Source: Glycomyces terrestris (GTDB taxonomy: Bacteria > Actinomycetota > Actinomycetes > Mycobacteriales > Micromonosporaceae). Taken from it: a DNA stretch of 64,000 bases. Both the position numbers and the translations under genes were made by a program. Every line of letters begins with the position of its first letter. Position 1 is the stretch's first letter. Under the pieces are notes generated by a model. It saw only the letters and a list, made by a program, of their open reading frames with translations, made no database searches and was not told the origin of the DNA. Location of the stretch: positions 374,475 to 438,474 of the forward strand of contig NZ_RSEB01000005.1 in assembly GCF_003933745.1 (NCBI RefSeq), read 5' to 3'. Positions 1-8,601 of this stretch are shown piece by piece.

Positions 1-862
1 CGTGGTCGCGCCAGGAGTGCCGCGGATCGTAGCCGAGCACGGTGCGCGCCTTGTCGATCGACAGGAGCGTCTCGTTGCCGGAGACGGGCCGCCGGAGCTC
101 CAGGTCGGGGTAGTAGCGGGCGACGAGGTCGGCGGTGGGGGTGGTCATGACGGTGTCCGGGGAGGCGATCACGAAGACCTCCTTGCCGGTGCCCTCGCGT
201 TCGAGGGCGCGGCGGACCGCCAGGGCGCCGTCCCTGGCGTCGATGTAGGACCACAGGTTCCACCGGCGCAGCTCGGGGTCGGCGTCGAACGCGGGGAAGG
301 CGGCGTAGTCCTCGGGGTACATGACGTTCGAGAAGCGCAGGCCGGTGGCCTTGAGCCGCGGGTCCCAGCGGCAGAACTGGTCGACCATGGCCTCCTCCAT
401 GGTCTTCACCAGGGAGTAGGTGGACTCGGGGCGCGGGGCGTACTCCTCGTCGACCGGGAGGTACGGCGGCGGGGTCTCGAACGGGAGGCCGAGGACGGTC
501 TCGCTGGAGGCCCACACGATGTTGGTGATGCCGGCGAGGCGCGCGGCCGCGAACACGTGGTAGGTGGTGAGCATGTTGTTGCGGAACACCGCCGAGTTCG
601 GCTGGAGCCCGGGCGCGGGGACCGCGGCGAGGTGGACGACCGCGTCGAAGCCGTCGAAGCGGTCGTCGATGCGGGTCAGGGCCTCGACGGCCTGGCCGTA
701 GTCCGTGAAGTCCACATTGGAGTAGGGGAAGGCGAAGGGGTCCGGGTGGTCGGGCGAGGGCCGCCGGTCGAGGTTGACGACCTCCCAGCCGTGCTCGACC
801 AGGTCCCGCACGCAGGCCCTGCCGAGCTTGCCGCTGCCTCCGGTGACCGCCACGCGCGCCAT
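1..862 (-). CDS. NAD-dependent epimerase/dehydratase (3' end cut by window edge)
   Basis: A short-chain dehydrogenase/extended SDR protein that would oxidise, reduce or epimerise a sugar or sugar nucleotide in the cytoplasm. The ATG is preceded by a GGGGGAG ribosome site. The N-terminus shows the Rossmann motif TGGSGKLG at about residues 7-14, followed by an acidic strand end (NLDRRP) typical of NAD binding. The reading frame stays open for 287 codons to the window edge and closes on ...PRHSWRDH, the usual C-terminal tail of this family, so only a few residues are missing. It diverges from the kinase gene, with a palindromic operator between them. Substrate is unknown. Confidence 0.85.
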   Translation of the reverse strand, partial: MARVAVTGGSGKLGRACVRDLVEHGWEVVNLDRRPSPDHPDPFAFPYSNVDFTDYGQAVEALTRIDDRFDGFDAVVHLAAVPAPGLQPNSAVFRNNMLTTYHVFAAARLAGITNIVWASSETVLGLPFETPPPYLPVDEEYAPRPESTYSLVKTMEEAMVDQFCRWDPRLKATGLRFSNVMYPEDYAAFPAFDADPELRRWNLWSYIDARDGALAVRRALEREGTGKEVFVIASPDTVMTTPTADLVARYYPDLELRRPVSGNETLLSIDKARTVLGYDPRHSWRDH

Positions 863-894
863 CGCGCTCCCCCTTCGTCGGTGTGAACGCTCGC

Positions 895-900
895 AGCCTA
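895..900 (-). promoter_or_regulatory. Putative -10 (TAGGCT) of the epimerase gene
   Basis: TAGGCT on the minus strand lies 32 nt upstream of the epimerase ATG, leaving a short leader with a clear ribosome site. The palindrome just upstream would sit in the -10/-35 spacer. Confidence 0.4.
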
Positions 901-905
901 CGTCC

Positions 906-919
906 TGGAGTGCACTCCA
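906..919. promoter_or_regulatory. Perfect 14 bp palindrome, likely repressor operator
   Basis: TGGAGTGCACTCCA is its own reverse complement and lies directly upstream of the epimerase -10 hexamer, where a bound dimeric repressor would block polymerase. The cognate regulator is not identifiable here. Confidence 0.45.
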
Positions 920-967
920 TGACAACCCCGCAGGTCGCGGGTGGCGACCGGTCGTCCGCCGAGCGCG

Positions 968-1624
968 TCAGGGGCGCCCGACGGCGAGGGCCTCGAAGTC
1001 GACGACGAGGTCGGCGCGGTGGCGGGTGGCGCGGATGCGCGCCGCGTTGCGCTCGTCGACCTCGGCCACCCAGCGGCGCGCGGCCTCGGGGCTCTTGCCG
1101 AAGCGCTCATGGCGGGCCACCAGGCGCTCCAGGCGCAGCGGCTCGGGCGTCTCGCAGTACCAGACCTCGGTGAGCGCGGCGCGCACCGCGGGCCAGGGGC
1201 CGTCCTCGTCGAGCAGGTAGTTCCCCTCGGTCGCCACGACCTCGGCCTCAGGCGGGACCGCGATCGACCCGGCCACGGGCTCCTCGACGCGGCGGTCGTA
1301 CTCGGGCGCGTAGACGACGGCGCCGCGGTCGGCCGCGAGGCGTTCGAGGAGGGCGCGGTAGCCGTGGCCGTCGAAGGTGTCGATCGCGCCCTTGCGGTCG
1401 CGCCGGCCCAGGCGCACCAGCTCGGCGTTCGCGAGGTGGAAGCCGTCCATGGGGACCTGCACGGCCGGGGTGCCGGCCGCGGCGAGGGCGCGCGCGAGCC
1501 AGGCGGCCGCGGTCGTCTTGCCGGCGCCGGGGCAGCCGGCGATGCCGATGAGGGTGCGCCCGTCCGCGCCGCCGAGGGCCTTGACGCGGTCCAGGAGCGC
1601 CTGGGGGTCGTCTGCGTAGTCCAC
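968..1624 (-). CDS. Nucleoside/nucleotide kinase family P-loop protein
   Basis: A 218 aa cytoplasmic kinase of the uridine kinase/phosphoribulokinase-like family; the phosphate acceptor (nucleoside, pantothenate-like or sugar) cannot be told from sequence. Walker A GCPGAGKT is near residues 29-36. MDGFHL follows as the substrate-side motif, EGNYLLDE is the family strand, and the later RLVARHERFGKS segment fits the lid. Start is GTG, with TAAGTT 6 nt upstream and no ribosome site, so the message is probably leaderless. Monocistronic as far as can be seen. Confidence 0.8.
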   Translation of the reverse strand: MDYADDPQALLDRVKALGGADGRTLIGIAGCPGAGKTTAAAWLARALAAAGTPAVQVPMDGFHLANAELVRLGRRDRKGAIDTFDGHGYRALLERLAADRGAVVYAPEYDRRVEEPVAGSIAVPPEAEVVATEGNYLLDEDGPWPAVRAALTEVWYCETPEPLRLERLVARHERFGKSPEAARRWVAEVDERNAARIRATRHRADLVVDFEALAVGRP

Positions 1625-1701
1625 GCGCCGAACTTAGCCCAGGGCGCGCCGGGCGGGCGGCGCCGGTGCGCGGTGCGGTCGCGGGCGCGTCCGGGGACGG
1701 G

Positions 1702-1761
1702 TTGACGGCCACTGGACCCTAGAGCTACGATGCATAGAACAGCAAGGCATAGAAGTTCTAG
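1702..1761 (+). promoter_or_regulatory. Promoter and candidate PadR operator
   Basis: TTGACG (1702-1707) and TACGAT (1726-1731) are 18 nt apart and give a good sigma-70 type promoter for the padR gene. An 8 bp direct repeat, GCATAGAA, occurs at 1732-1739 and 1747-1754, and CTAGA/TCTAG arms (1719-1723, 1757-1761) bracket the start region. PadR regulators commonly control their own gene, so this is a plausible autoregulatory site. Confidence 0.5.
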
Positions 1762-1784
1762 GTAACGAAGGAGGCGCTCCCCTC

Positions 1785-2153
1785 ATGCACATCGCAAAAG
1801 ACCTCGTGGCGGCCTCGGCCACCCCGCTCGTCCTCGGCATCCTCGCCGAGGAGGAGAGCTACGGGTACGCGATCCTCAAGGAGATCAGCGACCGCTCCGG
1901 CGGCCGCCTGGAGTGGACCGAGGGCCTGCTCTACCCGCTCCTGCACCGGCTCGAGCGGCTCGGCCACGTCGAGTCGTCCTGGCGCACGCCCGAAGGCGGG
2001 CGGCGCCGCAAGTACTACGCGATCACCGAGGAGGGGCTGCGCGAGCTCGCCGAGCAGCGCAAGCAGTGGGCCGCCGTCACCGACGCGCTCCAGGACGTCT
2101 GGAAGGCCACCCGCGCCCTCGCTCCCGTCGCCCCACCGGCCCTGGAGGCATGA
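1785..2153 (+). CDS. PadR family transcriptional regulator
   Basis: A 122 aa winged-helix DNA-binding protein. The N-terminal part (ASATPLVLGILAEEESYGYAI...) is the classic PadR start, with the wing around residues 40-70 (EGLLYPLLHRLERLG) and the YYAITEEGLREL helix after it. A strong ribosome site (AAGGAGG) precedes the ATG. The gene is followed within 1 nt by a membrane protein, an arrangement in which PadR commonly controls transporters or stress membrane proteins. Ligand is unknown. Confidence 0.9.
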   Translation: MHIAKDLVAASATPLVLGILAEEESYGYAILKEISDRSGGRLEWTEGLLYPLLHRLERLGHVESSWRTPEGGRRRKYYAITEEGLRELAEQRKQWAAVTDALQDVWKATRALAPVAPPALEA

Positions 2154-2154
2154 C

Positions 2155-3519
2155 ATGACCGGCACCGACACCGAACTCGAGGCCCAGATCGCCGAATGGC
2201 GCTCGTACATGCTGCGCCGCAAGGCGATCAGCGAAGCCGACGTCGACGAGCTGGAGGACCACCTGCGCGAGCGGGTGGGCGACCTGACCGAGTCGGGACT
2301 CAAGTCCGACGAGGCGTTCCTCATCGCCGTCAAGCGCATGGGCCGCATGGACGAGCTCTCGCGGGAGTTCGCCCGCGAGCACTCCGACCGGCTCTGGAAG
2401 CAGCTCGTGCTCGACCCCGACCGGGACGCCGCCGCGGAGGCCGAGCGGCGCCGCGGCCTCCTCGTCATGCTCGCCTGCGCGGCCCTCGGCGTCGTCGCGG
2501 TCAAGCTCCCGGCCCTGTTCGGGTACGGCTTCGACGGGAGCGGGGACTTCTACGGCCGCAACCTGGGCCTGCTCGTGCTCGCGCCGCTCGCGGCGTACTT
2601 CGCGTGGCGCCGGCGCCTCGGGGCCGGCGCGATCGGCGCCGTCGCGGGCCTGTTCGCGCTCGGCGCGGTCGCGAACAACGCCTACCCGCTCGACGCCGAC
2701 TCGCAGTCGATCGTCCTCAGCGCCATCCACCTGCCGCTGCTGCTGTGGTTCGTCGTCGGCGTCGCCTACGCGGGCGGCGAGTGGCGCTCGGGGCAGCGGC
2801 GCATGGACTTCATCCGGTTCACCGGCGAGTGGTTCATCTACCTCGTCCTCATCGGACTCGGCGGCGGCGTGCTCACCGCGTTCACCGTCGGCGTGTTCGG
2901 CGCCATCGGCGTCGACGCGGAGGTGTTCATCTCGGAGTGGCTCATGCCCTGCGGGCTCGCGGCCGCGATCGTGGTGGCGGCGTGGCTCGTCGAGGCGAAG
3001 CAGAGCGTCATCGAGAACATGGCGCCGGTCCTCACCCGCGTGTTCACGCCCCTGTTCGCCGTCACACTCGTGGCGGTGCTCGTGGCGATCGGCGTGACCA
3101 CCAATGCGATCGACGTCGAACGCGACATGCTCATCCTGTTCGACCTGCTGCTCGCGGTCGTGCTCGGCCTGGTCCTGTACTCGATCTCGGCGCGCGACGC
3201 CGCGGCGAAGCCGGGGGTGTTCGACTGGATGCAGCTCGCGCTCGTCGTCAGCGCCCTGCTCATCGACGTGCTGGTGCTCGTGGCGATCCTGGGCCGCATC
3301 ACCGAGTGGGGCTTCACGCCGAACAAGAGCGCCGCGCTCGGCGAGAACCTGGTCCTGTTCGTCAACCTCGCCTGGACGGCCTGGCTGTACGTCGCGATCA
3401 TCAGGCGCCGCAAGCGGTTCGCGGTGCTGGAGAACTGGCAGACCGGGTACATGCCGGTCTACGCCGCCTGGGCCGCGGTCGTGGTGCTGGTCTTCCCGCC
3501 GCTGTTCGCCTTCGCGTAG
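2155..3519 (+). CDS. Polytopic membrane protein with PadR-linked N-terminal helical domain
   Basis: A 454 aa protein. Residues 1-80 form a soluble helical segment (ISEADVDELEDHLRERV...DEAFLIAVKRMG) of the permease-prefix type often encoded after PadR genes. About eleven hydrophobic segments follow to the C-terminus. The start lies 1 nt after the regulator stop, so the two are co-expressed. There are no ABC or MFS motifs; the transported or sensed molecule is unknown. A strong bidirectional terminator follows the stop. Confidence 0.75.
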   Translation: MTGTDTELEAQIAEWRSYMLRRKAISEADVDELEDHLRERVGDLTESGLKSDEAFLIAVKRMGRMDELSREFAREHSDRLWKQLVLDPDRDAAAEAERRRGLLVMLACAALGVVAVKLPALFGYGFDGSGDFYGRNLGLLVLAPLAAYFAWRRRLGAGAIGAVAGLFALGAVANNAYPLDADSQSIVLSAIHLPLLLWFVVGVAYAGGEWRSGQRRMDFIRFTGEWFIYLVLIGLGGGVLTAFTVGVFGAIGVDAEVFISEWLMPCGLAAAIVVAAWLVEAKQSVIENMAPVLTRVFTPLFAVTLVAVLVAIGVTTNAIDVERDMLILFDLLLAVVLGLVLYSISARDAAAKPGVFDWMQLALVVSALLIDVLVLVAILGRITEWGFTPNKSAALGENLVLFVNLAWTAWLYVAIIRRRKRFAVLENWQTGYMPVYAAWAAVVVLVFPPLFAFA

Positions 3520-3529
3520 CGGGGGAACC

Positions 3530-3565
3530 GGGCCCGGGCCGCCCCGCGCGGGGCGGCCCGGGCCC
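3530..3565. terminator. Bidirectional terminator, 16 bp stem
   Basis: Perfect 16 bp G/C stem with a GCGC loop between the convergent membrane-protein gene and the end of the sugar operon. Confidence 0.75.
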
Positions 3566-3569
3566 GCGC

Positions 3570-4571
3570 CTACTTGGACCCGAACGCGGCGTCGAAGGAC
3601 GCGGCGGGCGGGTCGAAGTTCAAGCCGCGCACGAACTCCACGGCCTCGGCGGCGCCGCGGAGGCGGTCCATGCCGGCGTCCTCCCACTCGACCGAGATCG
3701 GCCCGGCGTACCCGATGCGGTTGAGCACGCGGAAGCAGTCCTCCCACGGCACGTCGCCGTGGCCGGTCGAGACGAAGTCCCAGCCGCGCCGCGGGTCGCC
3801 CCACGGCAGGTGCGAGCCGAGCCGGCCGTTGCGCCCGTCGAGGCGCCTGCGGGTGTCCTTGCAGTCCACGTGGTAGATCCGGTCGCGGAAGTCCCACAGG
3901 AACGCGGCCGGGTCGATGTCCTGCCACACCATGTGGCTCGGGTCCCAGTTGAGCCCGAACGCGGTCCGGTGCCCCACGGCCTCCAGCGCGCGGTGCGTCG
4001 ACCAGTAGTCGTAGGCGATCTCCGAGGGGTGCACCTCGTGCGCGAAGCGGACCCCGACCTCGTCGAACACGTCGAGGATCGGGTTCCAGCGGGCCGCGAA
4101 GTCGTCGTAGCCGGCCTCGATGACCGCCTCGGACACCGGCGGGAACATCGCCACGTACTTCCACACGGCCGAACCGGTGAAGCCGATGACGGTGTCCACG
4201 CCGAGCTTCGCGGCGGCCCGCGCGGTCGCCTGCATCTCCTCGGCCGCGCGGCGGCGGACCCCTTCGGGCTCGCCGTCGCCCCACACGTGCGCGGGCACGA
4301 TCGCCTTGTGCCGGTCGTCGATCGGGTCGTCGCAGACCGCTTGGCCCACCAGGTGGTTCGAGATCGCCCACAGGCCGAGCCCGTGCGATTCGAGGATCGC
4401 CTTGCGCTCGGCGACGTACTCGTCGTCGGTGGCGGCGCGGCGCACGTCGAGGTGGTCGCCCCAGCACGCGACCTCGAGGCCGTCGTAGCCCCACGAGGCC
4501 GCGAGCCGGCACACCTCCTCGAACGGCAGGTCCGCCCACTGTCCGGTGAACAACGTGATCGGTCTAGGCAT
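3570..4571 (-). CDS. Sugar phosphate isomerase/epimerase (xylose isomerase-like TIM barrel)
   Basis: A 333 aa TIM-barrel protein of the IolE/xylose-isomerase-like family, last gene of the sugar operon. Features include the N-terminal [28 protein letters not shown] and metal-ligand type residues in [33 protein letters not shown] and ISVEWEDAG. The ATG overlaps the stop of the preceding isomerase by 8 nt, which couples their translation. It probably isomerises a keto-sugar or inositol intermediate made by the operon's oxidoreductase; the substrate is an inference. Confidence 0.85.
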   Translation of the reverse strand: MPRPITLFTGQWADLPFEEVCRLAASWGYDGLEVACWGDHLDVRRAATDDEYVAERKAILESHGLGLWAISNHLVGQAVCDDPIDDRHKAIVPAHVWGDGEPEGVRRRAAEEMQATARAAAKLGVDTVIGFTGSAVWKYVAMFPPVSEAVIEAGYDDFAARWNPILDVFDEVGVRFAHEVHPSEIAYDYWSTHRALEAVGHRTAFGLNWDPSHMVWQDIDPAAFLWDFRDRIYHVDCKDTRRRLDGRNGRLGSHLPWGDPRRGWDFVSTGHGDVPWEDCFRVLNRIGYAGPISVEWEDAGMDRLRGAAEAVEFVRGLNFDPPAASFDAAFGSK

Positions 4572-5403
4572 CGAGACTCCTCAGATAGGTCAGGCCGTCG
4601 ACGGCGATGGCGTCCTGGGTCGGCGCGAGCGGCCGCCAGATCGAGGCGGCGGTCGCGATGGTCGCATTGTGCGCCGTGAACGACTCGATGACAAGGGGCC
4701 CTGCGTATCCGGCGTCCCCGAGGGCGCGCAGGAGCGCGGGCCAGTCGAGGTGGTCGCGGCCGGGCGCGCCCCGGTCGTTCGCGGAGACCTGGACGTGTGC
4801 GATCCGCCCGGCGGCCCTGGCGATCGCCGCCGGGAGGTCGGTCTCCTCGATGTTCATGTGGTAGACGTCGAGCGCCAGGCCGACGCCGTCGAGGCCGTCG
4901 AGCGCCTCCAGGGCCTGGTCGACGGTGTTGATCAGGCTCGTCTCGTAGCGGTTGAGCGGCTCCACGGCGACGGTGACGCCCCGCTCGGCGGCGTACTCGG
5001 CGACGGGCCGGAGGTTGGCCCGCAGCTCCCGGTACGCCGCCGCGCGGTCCCCGATCCGCCAGGTGCGGCCCACCGACGCGTACGCGGGCCCGGCGATCAC
5101 GCCGGAGCCGACCGCGGCGGCGGCGTCCACGACGCGGCGCAGGTACTCCTGCGTCGCGGCGACGACTTCCGCTGGGGCCGCGACGAGCTCGCGCCCAGGG
5201 CCCATGACGAGGACCACCGTGGCGGCGAGGCCGAGCCGTTCGAGGAGCCCGGCCGCGCGCGCGGCGTCCCAGTCACCGGGGGACTCGACCGGGAGCTCGA
5301 TGACGTCGAACCCCCAGTCGCGCACGCGCGGCGCGAGCCGGGCCAGGGCCTCGTCGTCGAGCGGCGAGGCCCAGACCCAGGTGTTGACGCCGAGGCGGGT
5401 CAA
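4564..5403 (-). CDS. Second sugar phosphate isomerase/epimerase (TIM barrel)
   Basis: A 279 aa xylose isomerase-like protein only distantly related to its neighbour. Conserved segments are the N-terminal [26 protein letters not shown] with a metal-binding Glu, [19 protein letters not shown] and PLVIESF. The frame is open far upstream, but the true start is the TTG that overlaps the lipoprotein stop (TTGA), giving the normal family length. Two such enzymes in one operon suggest consecutive isomerase/epimerase steps, as in inositol or rare-sugar catabolism. Confidence 0.82.
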   Translation of the reverse strand: MTRLGVNTWVWASPLDDEALARLAPRVRDWGFDVIELPVESPGDWDAARAAGLLERLGLAATVVLVMGPGRELVAAPAEVVAATQEYLRRVVDAAAAVGSGVIAGPAYASVGRTWRIGDRAAAYRELRANLRPVAEYAAERGVTVAVEPLNRYETSLINTVDQALEALDGLDGVGLALDVYHMNIEETDLPAAIARAAGRIAHVQVSANDRGAPGRDHLDWPALLRALGDAGYAGPLVIESFTAHNATIATAASIWRPLAPTQDAIAVDGLTYLRSLDA

Positions 5404-6599
5404 CGGTCCTGCCAGGCGTCGGGGAAGCCGGGCAGGTCCTCGCCGCCGAACTTGGCGTAGTGCAGCGAGGGCATGTCCGCGTTCGTCTCCAGGTACTGGT
5501 CGAGCTCGGCCTCGGTGATCGGCTCCTGCGGGAGCACCCACTCGGCCGGGACCTGCTCGCCCGCGAGGATCATCGTCGCGGCGATCACCGGGGTGCGCCA
5601 CTGGAAGTTCGAGTACACGGGCGCGAGCGCGGTCATGCCGGTCTCCTGCCACTTGCGCATGAACGACAGCTCGTCCTCGCCGGTCATGACCGGGTAGGGC
5701 GCGCCGGCGTCCTCGAACGCCTCGATGGCCGCGACGGCGCCGTCGCCGGCGTCCATCCAGATGCCGTCGACCTCGCCGCGCTGGAGGTACTGCGTGACGA
5801 TGTTCTTGATCTCGGCGGCGTCGCCGCCGGTGAACTCGTCGCCGAGGATCTCCAGCTCGGAGTCGGCGAAGATCTCCTCCGCGGCGGCCCAGCGGTTCTC
5901 GAGGACGTCGACGCCCGGGAGGATGCGCAGGGCGAGCACGGTCGAGCCGGGCTCCAGGTTCTCCACCAGGAACTCGGCGGCGTCGGCGCCGAAGGCGTAG
6001 CCGCCGATCGGGTGGATGAACGTGACGGCGCAGTCGGTGTTGACGCCGCGGTCGAAGATGATGACGGGCACGCCGGACTCGCAGGCCGCCTCGACGGCGG
6101 GCGTGAGGGTCGCGGTGGTCGACGGGGAGATGATGAGGGCGTCGCAGTCGCCGGAGTCGACGAACGCCTGGATGTCGCTGATCTGCTGGTCGTCGTCGTC
6201 CCCGGCGTCGGAGTGGCGGAACTCGCCGATCTGGCCGGACTCCTGGAGGACCTGGACCTGCTGCTGCATGGTGATCCAGCCGGTGACGCGCCACGGGTTG
6301 GAGACCGAGGCGTTCGAGAAGCAGACGGTGGCGTCGCCGCCCTCCTGCGCGAACGCGCTCGTGTCGACCCATTCGGGCTCGATGGCCTGGAGCCACGGCG
6401 TGGCCGGGTCCCCTTCGGGTTCGATGTCGCGCTGGGCGAGCTGCCGGTCGTAGTCGGCCTGCACGAACCACTCGTCGCCTGATTCGGCCTCGGTGGCGGT
6501 GTCCTCGGCCTCCTCGGTGGGGGCGTCGGTGGTGCAGGCGGTCGCGAGCAGGATGCCGAGGGCTGCCGCGGCGGCCGCGGCGATACGGGTTGTCCGCAT
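5400..6599 (-). CDS. Sugar ABC transporter substrate-binding lipoprotein
   Basis: A 399 aa periplasmic-binding-protein fold (ribose/galactose family) that captures substrate outside the membrane. The signal peptide MRTTRIAAAAAAALGILL ends in a lipobox-like ATAC, and a Thr/Glu-rich linker follows. Later segments such as CDALIISPSTTATLTPAVEAACESGVPVI (read as two blocks) and VDGIWMDAGDGAVAAIEAF are characteristic. The chosen ATG has AGAAGG 6 nt upstream; an in-frame ATG at 6617 overlaps the permease stop and would add six residues. The ligand is unknown. Confidence 0.88.
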   Translation of the reverse strand: MRTTRIAAAAAAALGILLATACTTDAPTEEAEDTATEAESGDEWFVQADYDRQLAQRDIEPEGDPATPWLQAIEPEWVDTSAFAQEGGDATVCFSNASVSNPWRVTGWITMQQQVQVLQESGQIGEFRHSDAGDDDDQQISDIQAFVDSGDCDALIISPSTTATLTPAVEAACESGVPVIIFDRGVNTDCAVTFIHPIGGYAFGADAAEFLVENLEPGSTVLALRILPGVDVLENRWAAAEEIFADSELEILGDEFTGGDAAEIKNIVTQYLQRGEVDGIWMDAGDGAVAAIEAFEDAGAPYPVMTGEDELSFMRKWQETGMTALAPVYSNFQWRTPVIAATMILAGEQVPAEWVLPQEPITEAELDQYLETNADMPSLHYAKFGGEDLPGFPDAWQDR

Positions 6600-6613
6600 G
6601 GTTGACCTTCTTC

Positions 6614-7606
6614 TCATGAGGGAGTGGGAGTTGCGGTGGCGGTCGGAACGGGTCGGCGCCGGGCCGCGTACGCGACGGCGGCGATGATGATGGCGCCCTG
6701 CACGGCGGGCCGGAGCGTCGCGGGGAGCGCCATCTGGTTGAACAGGGTGAACAGGGCCTCGATGACGAGGGCGCCGGCCATGGCGGCGAGGACGGAGCCG
6801 CGGCCGCCGCCGAGGACGACGCCGCCGAGCACCACTGCGGTGATCACGGTGAACTCGAGGCCGTCGCCGACTTGGGCGCTGACGCCGGCGAAGCCGCCGA
6901 TGAGGACGCCCGCGATCGTCGCCGACAGTCCTGAGAGGACGAAGGCGAGGGTGCGGGCGGCGCCGACGCGGGCGCCGGAGAGCGCGGCGGCGCGCTCGTT
7001 GTCCCCCGCGGCCATGAGGACGCGGCCGAAGCGGGTGCGCATGAGCAGGACGGAGCCGGCGCCGACGGCGATCATGATGAGCAGGGCCCACGGGATCTGG
7101 CCGAGGACGGGGACGTCCTCGATGCCCATGCGCCCGAAGACGCGGAAGGACTCCGAGAGCGAGCCGGTGGGGGCGCCGCCGGTCCACAGGCGGATCGCGC
7201 CGTAGAGGACCAGGAGCATCCCGAGGGTGGTGATGAACGACTGGACCTTGAGCGCGGTGGTGATGAGGCCGTTGACGAGGCCGACGCCGATCCCGAAGAG
7301 CACCATGGCGACGAGCACGGGGGCGGTGCGGGACTCCTCGCCGTCGATGAGGCGGGCGGCGATGACGACCTGGGCGCCGACGAGCGCGCCGACGGACAGG
7401 TCGAAGTTGCCCGACACGATGACGAAGTACTGGCCGGCGGCGAGGATCACCAGGGGCGCGGCCTGCTTGAGGAAGGCCATGAGCGAGGGGCCCTGGAAGA
7501 AGCCGGGGTTCATCGCGAACACGGCGGCGAACACGAGGACGAGCAGGACGAAGACCGTGGCGGTCGGGTTCGTCGCGCGCAGCAGCAGGTCCTTGGCGCG
7601 GGTCAT
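6614..7606 (-). CDS. Sugar ABC transporter permease (RbsC-like), second subunit
   Basis: A 330 aa inner-membrane subunit with about nine hydrophobic segments. It has the family motif GQYFVIVSGNFDLSVG near residues 58-73 and the EAA-like cytoplasmic loop AAGDNERAAALSGARVG. The start overlaps the previous gene by 4 nt (ATGA). With the other permease it should form a heterodimeric channel served by one double-domain ATPase. Confidence 0.9.
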   Translation of the reverse strand: MTRAKDLLLRATNPTATVFVLLVLVFAAVFAMNPGFFQGPSLMAFLKQAAPLVILAAGQYFVIVSGNFDLSVGALVGAQVVIAARLIDGEESRTAPVLVAMVLFGIGVGLVNGLITTALKVQSFITTLGMLLVLYGAIRLWTGGAPTGSLSESFRVFGRMGIEDVPVLGQIPWALLIMIAVGAGSVLLMRTRFGRVLMAAGDNERAAALSGARVGAARTLAFVLSGLSATIAGVLIGGFAGVSAQVGDGLEFTVITAVVLGGVVLGGGRGSVLAAMAGALVIEALFTLFNQMALPATLRPAVQGAIIIAAVAYAARRRPVPTATATPTPS

Positions 7607-8601
7607 GACGCCCTCCCTTCTGCGAAGCGGGGCCTGCGGGCGGCGGGGTCGAGCTGGCGGCGGGCGTAGATGGCGACGGCCGCGATGATGACGGCGCCGC
7701 GCAGCACGTCCTTGGCGAACGGGTCGATCTGCATGACGTTGAAGACGGTGTCGAGGACGGCGAGGATCGCCACGCCCGCGACGGTGCCGGCGACGCCGCC
7801 CTTGCCGCCGAGGAGGAGGGTGCCGCCGAGGACGACCGCGGCGATCGCGTCGAGCTCGTACAGGTTGGTGTACGCCTCGGCCGAGCCGGTGCCGAAGCGG
7901 GCGGCCAGGAGCAGGCCCGCGACGCCGGCGGTCATGCCGCACAGGACGTGCGCGGCCATGAGGGTGCGGCCGGTGCGGATGCCGGACATGCGGGCGACGT
8001 CGGCGTCGCCGCCGACGGCGTACATGTGGTGGCCGGTGCGCGTCGAGCGCAGGAACCAGATCGCGGCCGCGGCGACGGCGAGCATGACCACTGTGGAGAC
8101 GGGCACGGGCCCGATGCGGGTGTAGCCGAACTGCTGGAACAGCGCGGGCACGTCCCCGGCGGGGCCCTTGTACTGGGTGTCGAGGTAGCCCTTGATGATC
8201 AGGCCGGTGCCGAGGGTGGTGATGAACGGGTTAACGCCGAGGTAGGCGGTGACGGCGCCGTTGGCGGCGCCGATGAGGCCGGAGACGAGGAGGACGGCGG
8301 CGACGGCGAGCGGGATGTTCGCCACCTGTCCGTCCATGGTGGTCGCGGCGACGAGGCTGGAGAGCGCCGCGGTGTACCCGACCGAGAGGTCGAGGGAGCG
8401 GCACAGGATCACCAGGGTCATGCCGATGGCGAGGAACCCGGTGAGGCTGGTGCGGGTGAGCATGTCGACGAGGTTCGCGGTGGCGAACAGGTTCCCGCCG
8501 TCGATCGCGGTCGCGACGGCGCCGGCGGCGAGGACGCCGGCGAGCGCGAGGTAGATGAGGGCGGTGGTGCCGAGGCGGGGCTGGTGGGGGCGCTGGGTCA
8601 T
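7603..8601 (-). CDS. Sugar ABC transporter permease (RbsC-like), first subunit
   Basis: A 332 aa membrane protein with the diagnostic GMTLVILCRSLDLSVG stretch around residues 58-73 and the loop AVGGDADVARMSGIRTGR that docks the ATPase. The ATG overlaps the ATPase stop by 4 nt. It is paralogous to the adjacent permease; a pair of distinct permeases is a known layout in this transporter class. Confidence 0.9.
   Translation of the reverse strand: MTQRPHQPRLGTTALIYLALAGVLAAGAVATAIDGGNLFATANLVDMLTRTSLTGFLAIGMTLVILCRSLDLSVGYTAALSSLVAATTMDGQVANIPLAVAAVLLVSGLIGAANGAVTAYLGVNPFITTLGTGLIIKGYLDTQYKGPAGDVPALFQQFGYTRIGPVPVSTVVMLAVAAAAIWFLRSTRTGHHMYAVGGDADVARMSGIRTGRTLMAAHVLCGMTAGVAGLLLAARFGTGSAEAYTNLYELDAIAAVVLGGTLLLGGKGGVAGTVAGVAILAVLDTVFNVMQIDPFAKDVLRGAVIIAAVAIYARRQLDPAARRPRFAEGRAS

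Noticed and set aside
2077-4539. Long minus-strand open frame across the PadR, membrane-protein and isomerase genes
   Set aside because: Very high G+C leaves long stop-free frames on both strands. The translation is Arg/Gly/Pro-rich low complexity, and the real genes overlap it with clear family motifs.
5404-6471. N-terminal extension of the second TIM-barrel isomerase into the lipoprotein gene
   Set aside because: It would read the lipoprotein in another frame. The TTG overlapping the lipoprotein stop gives the normal family length and coupling.
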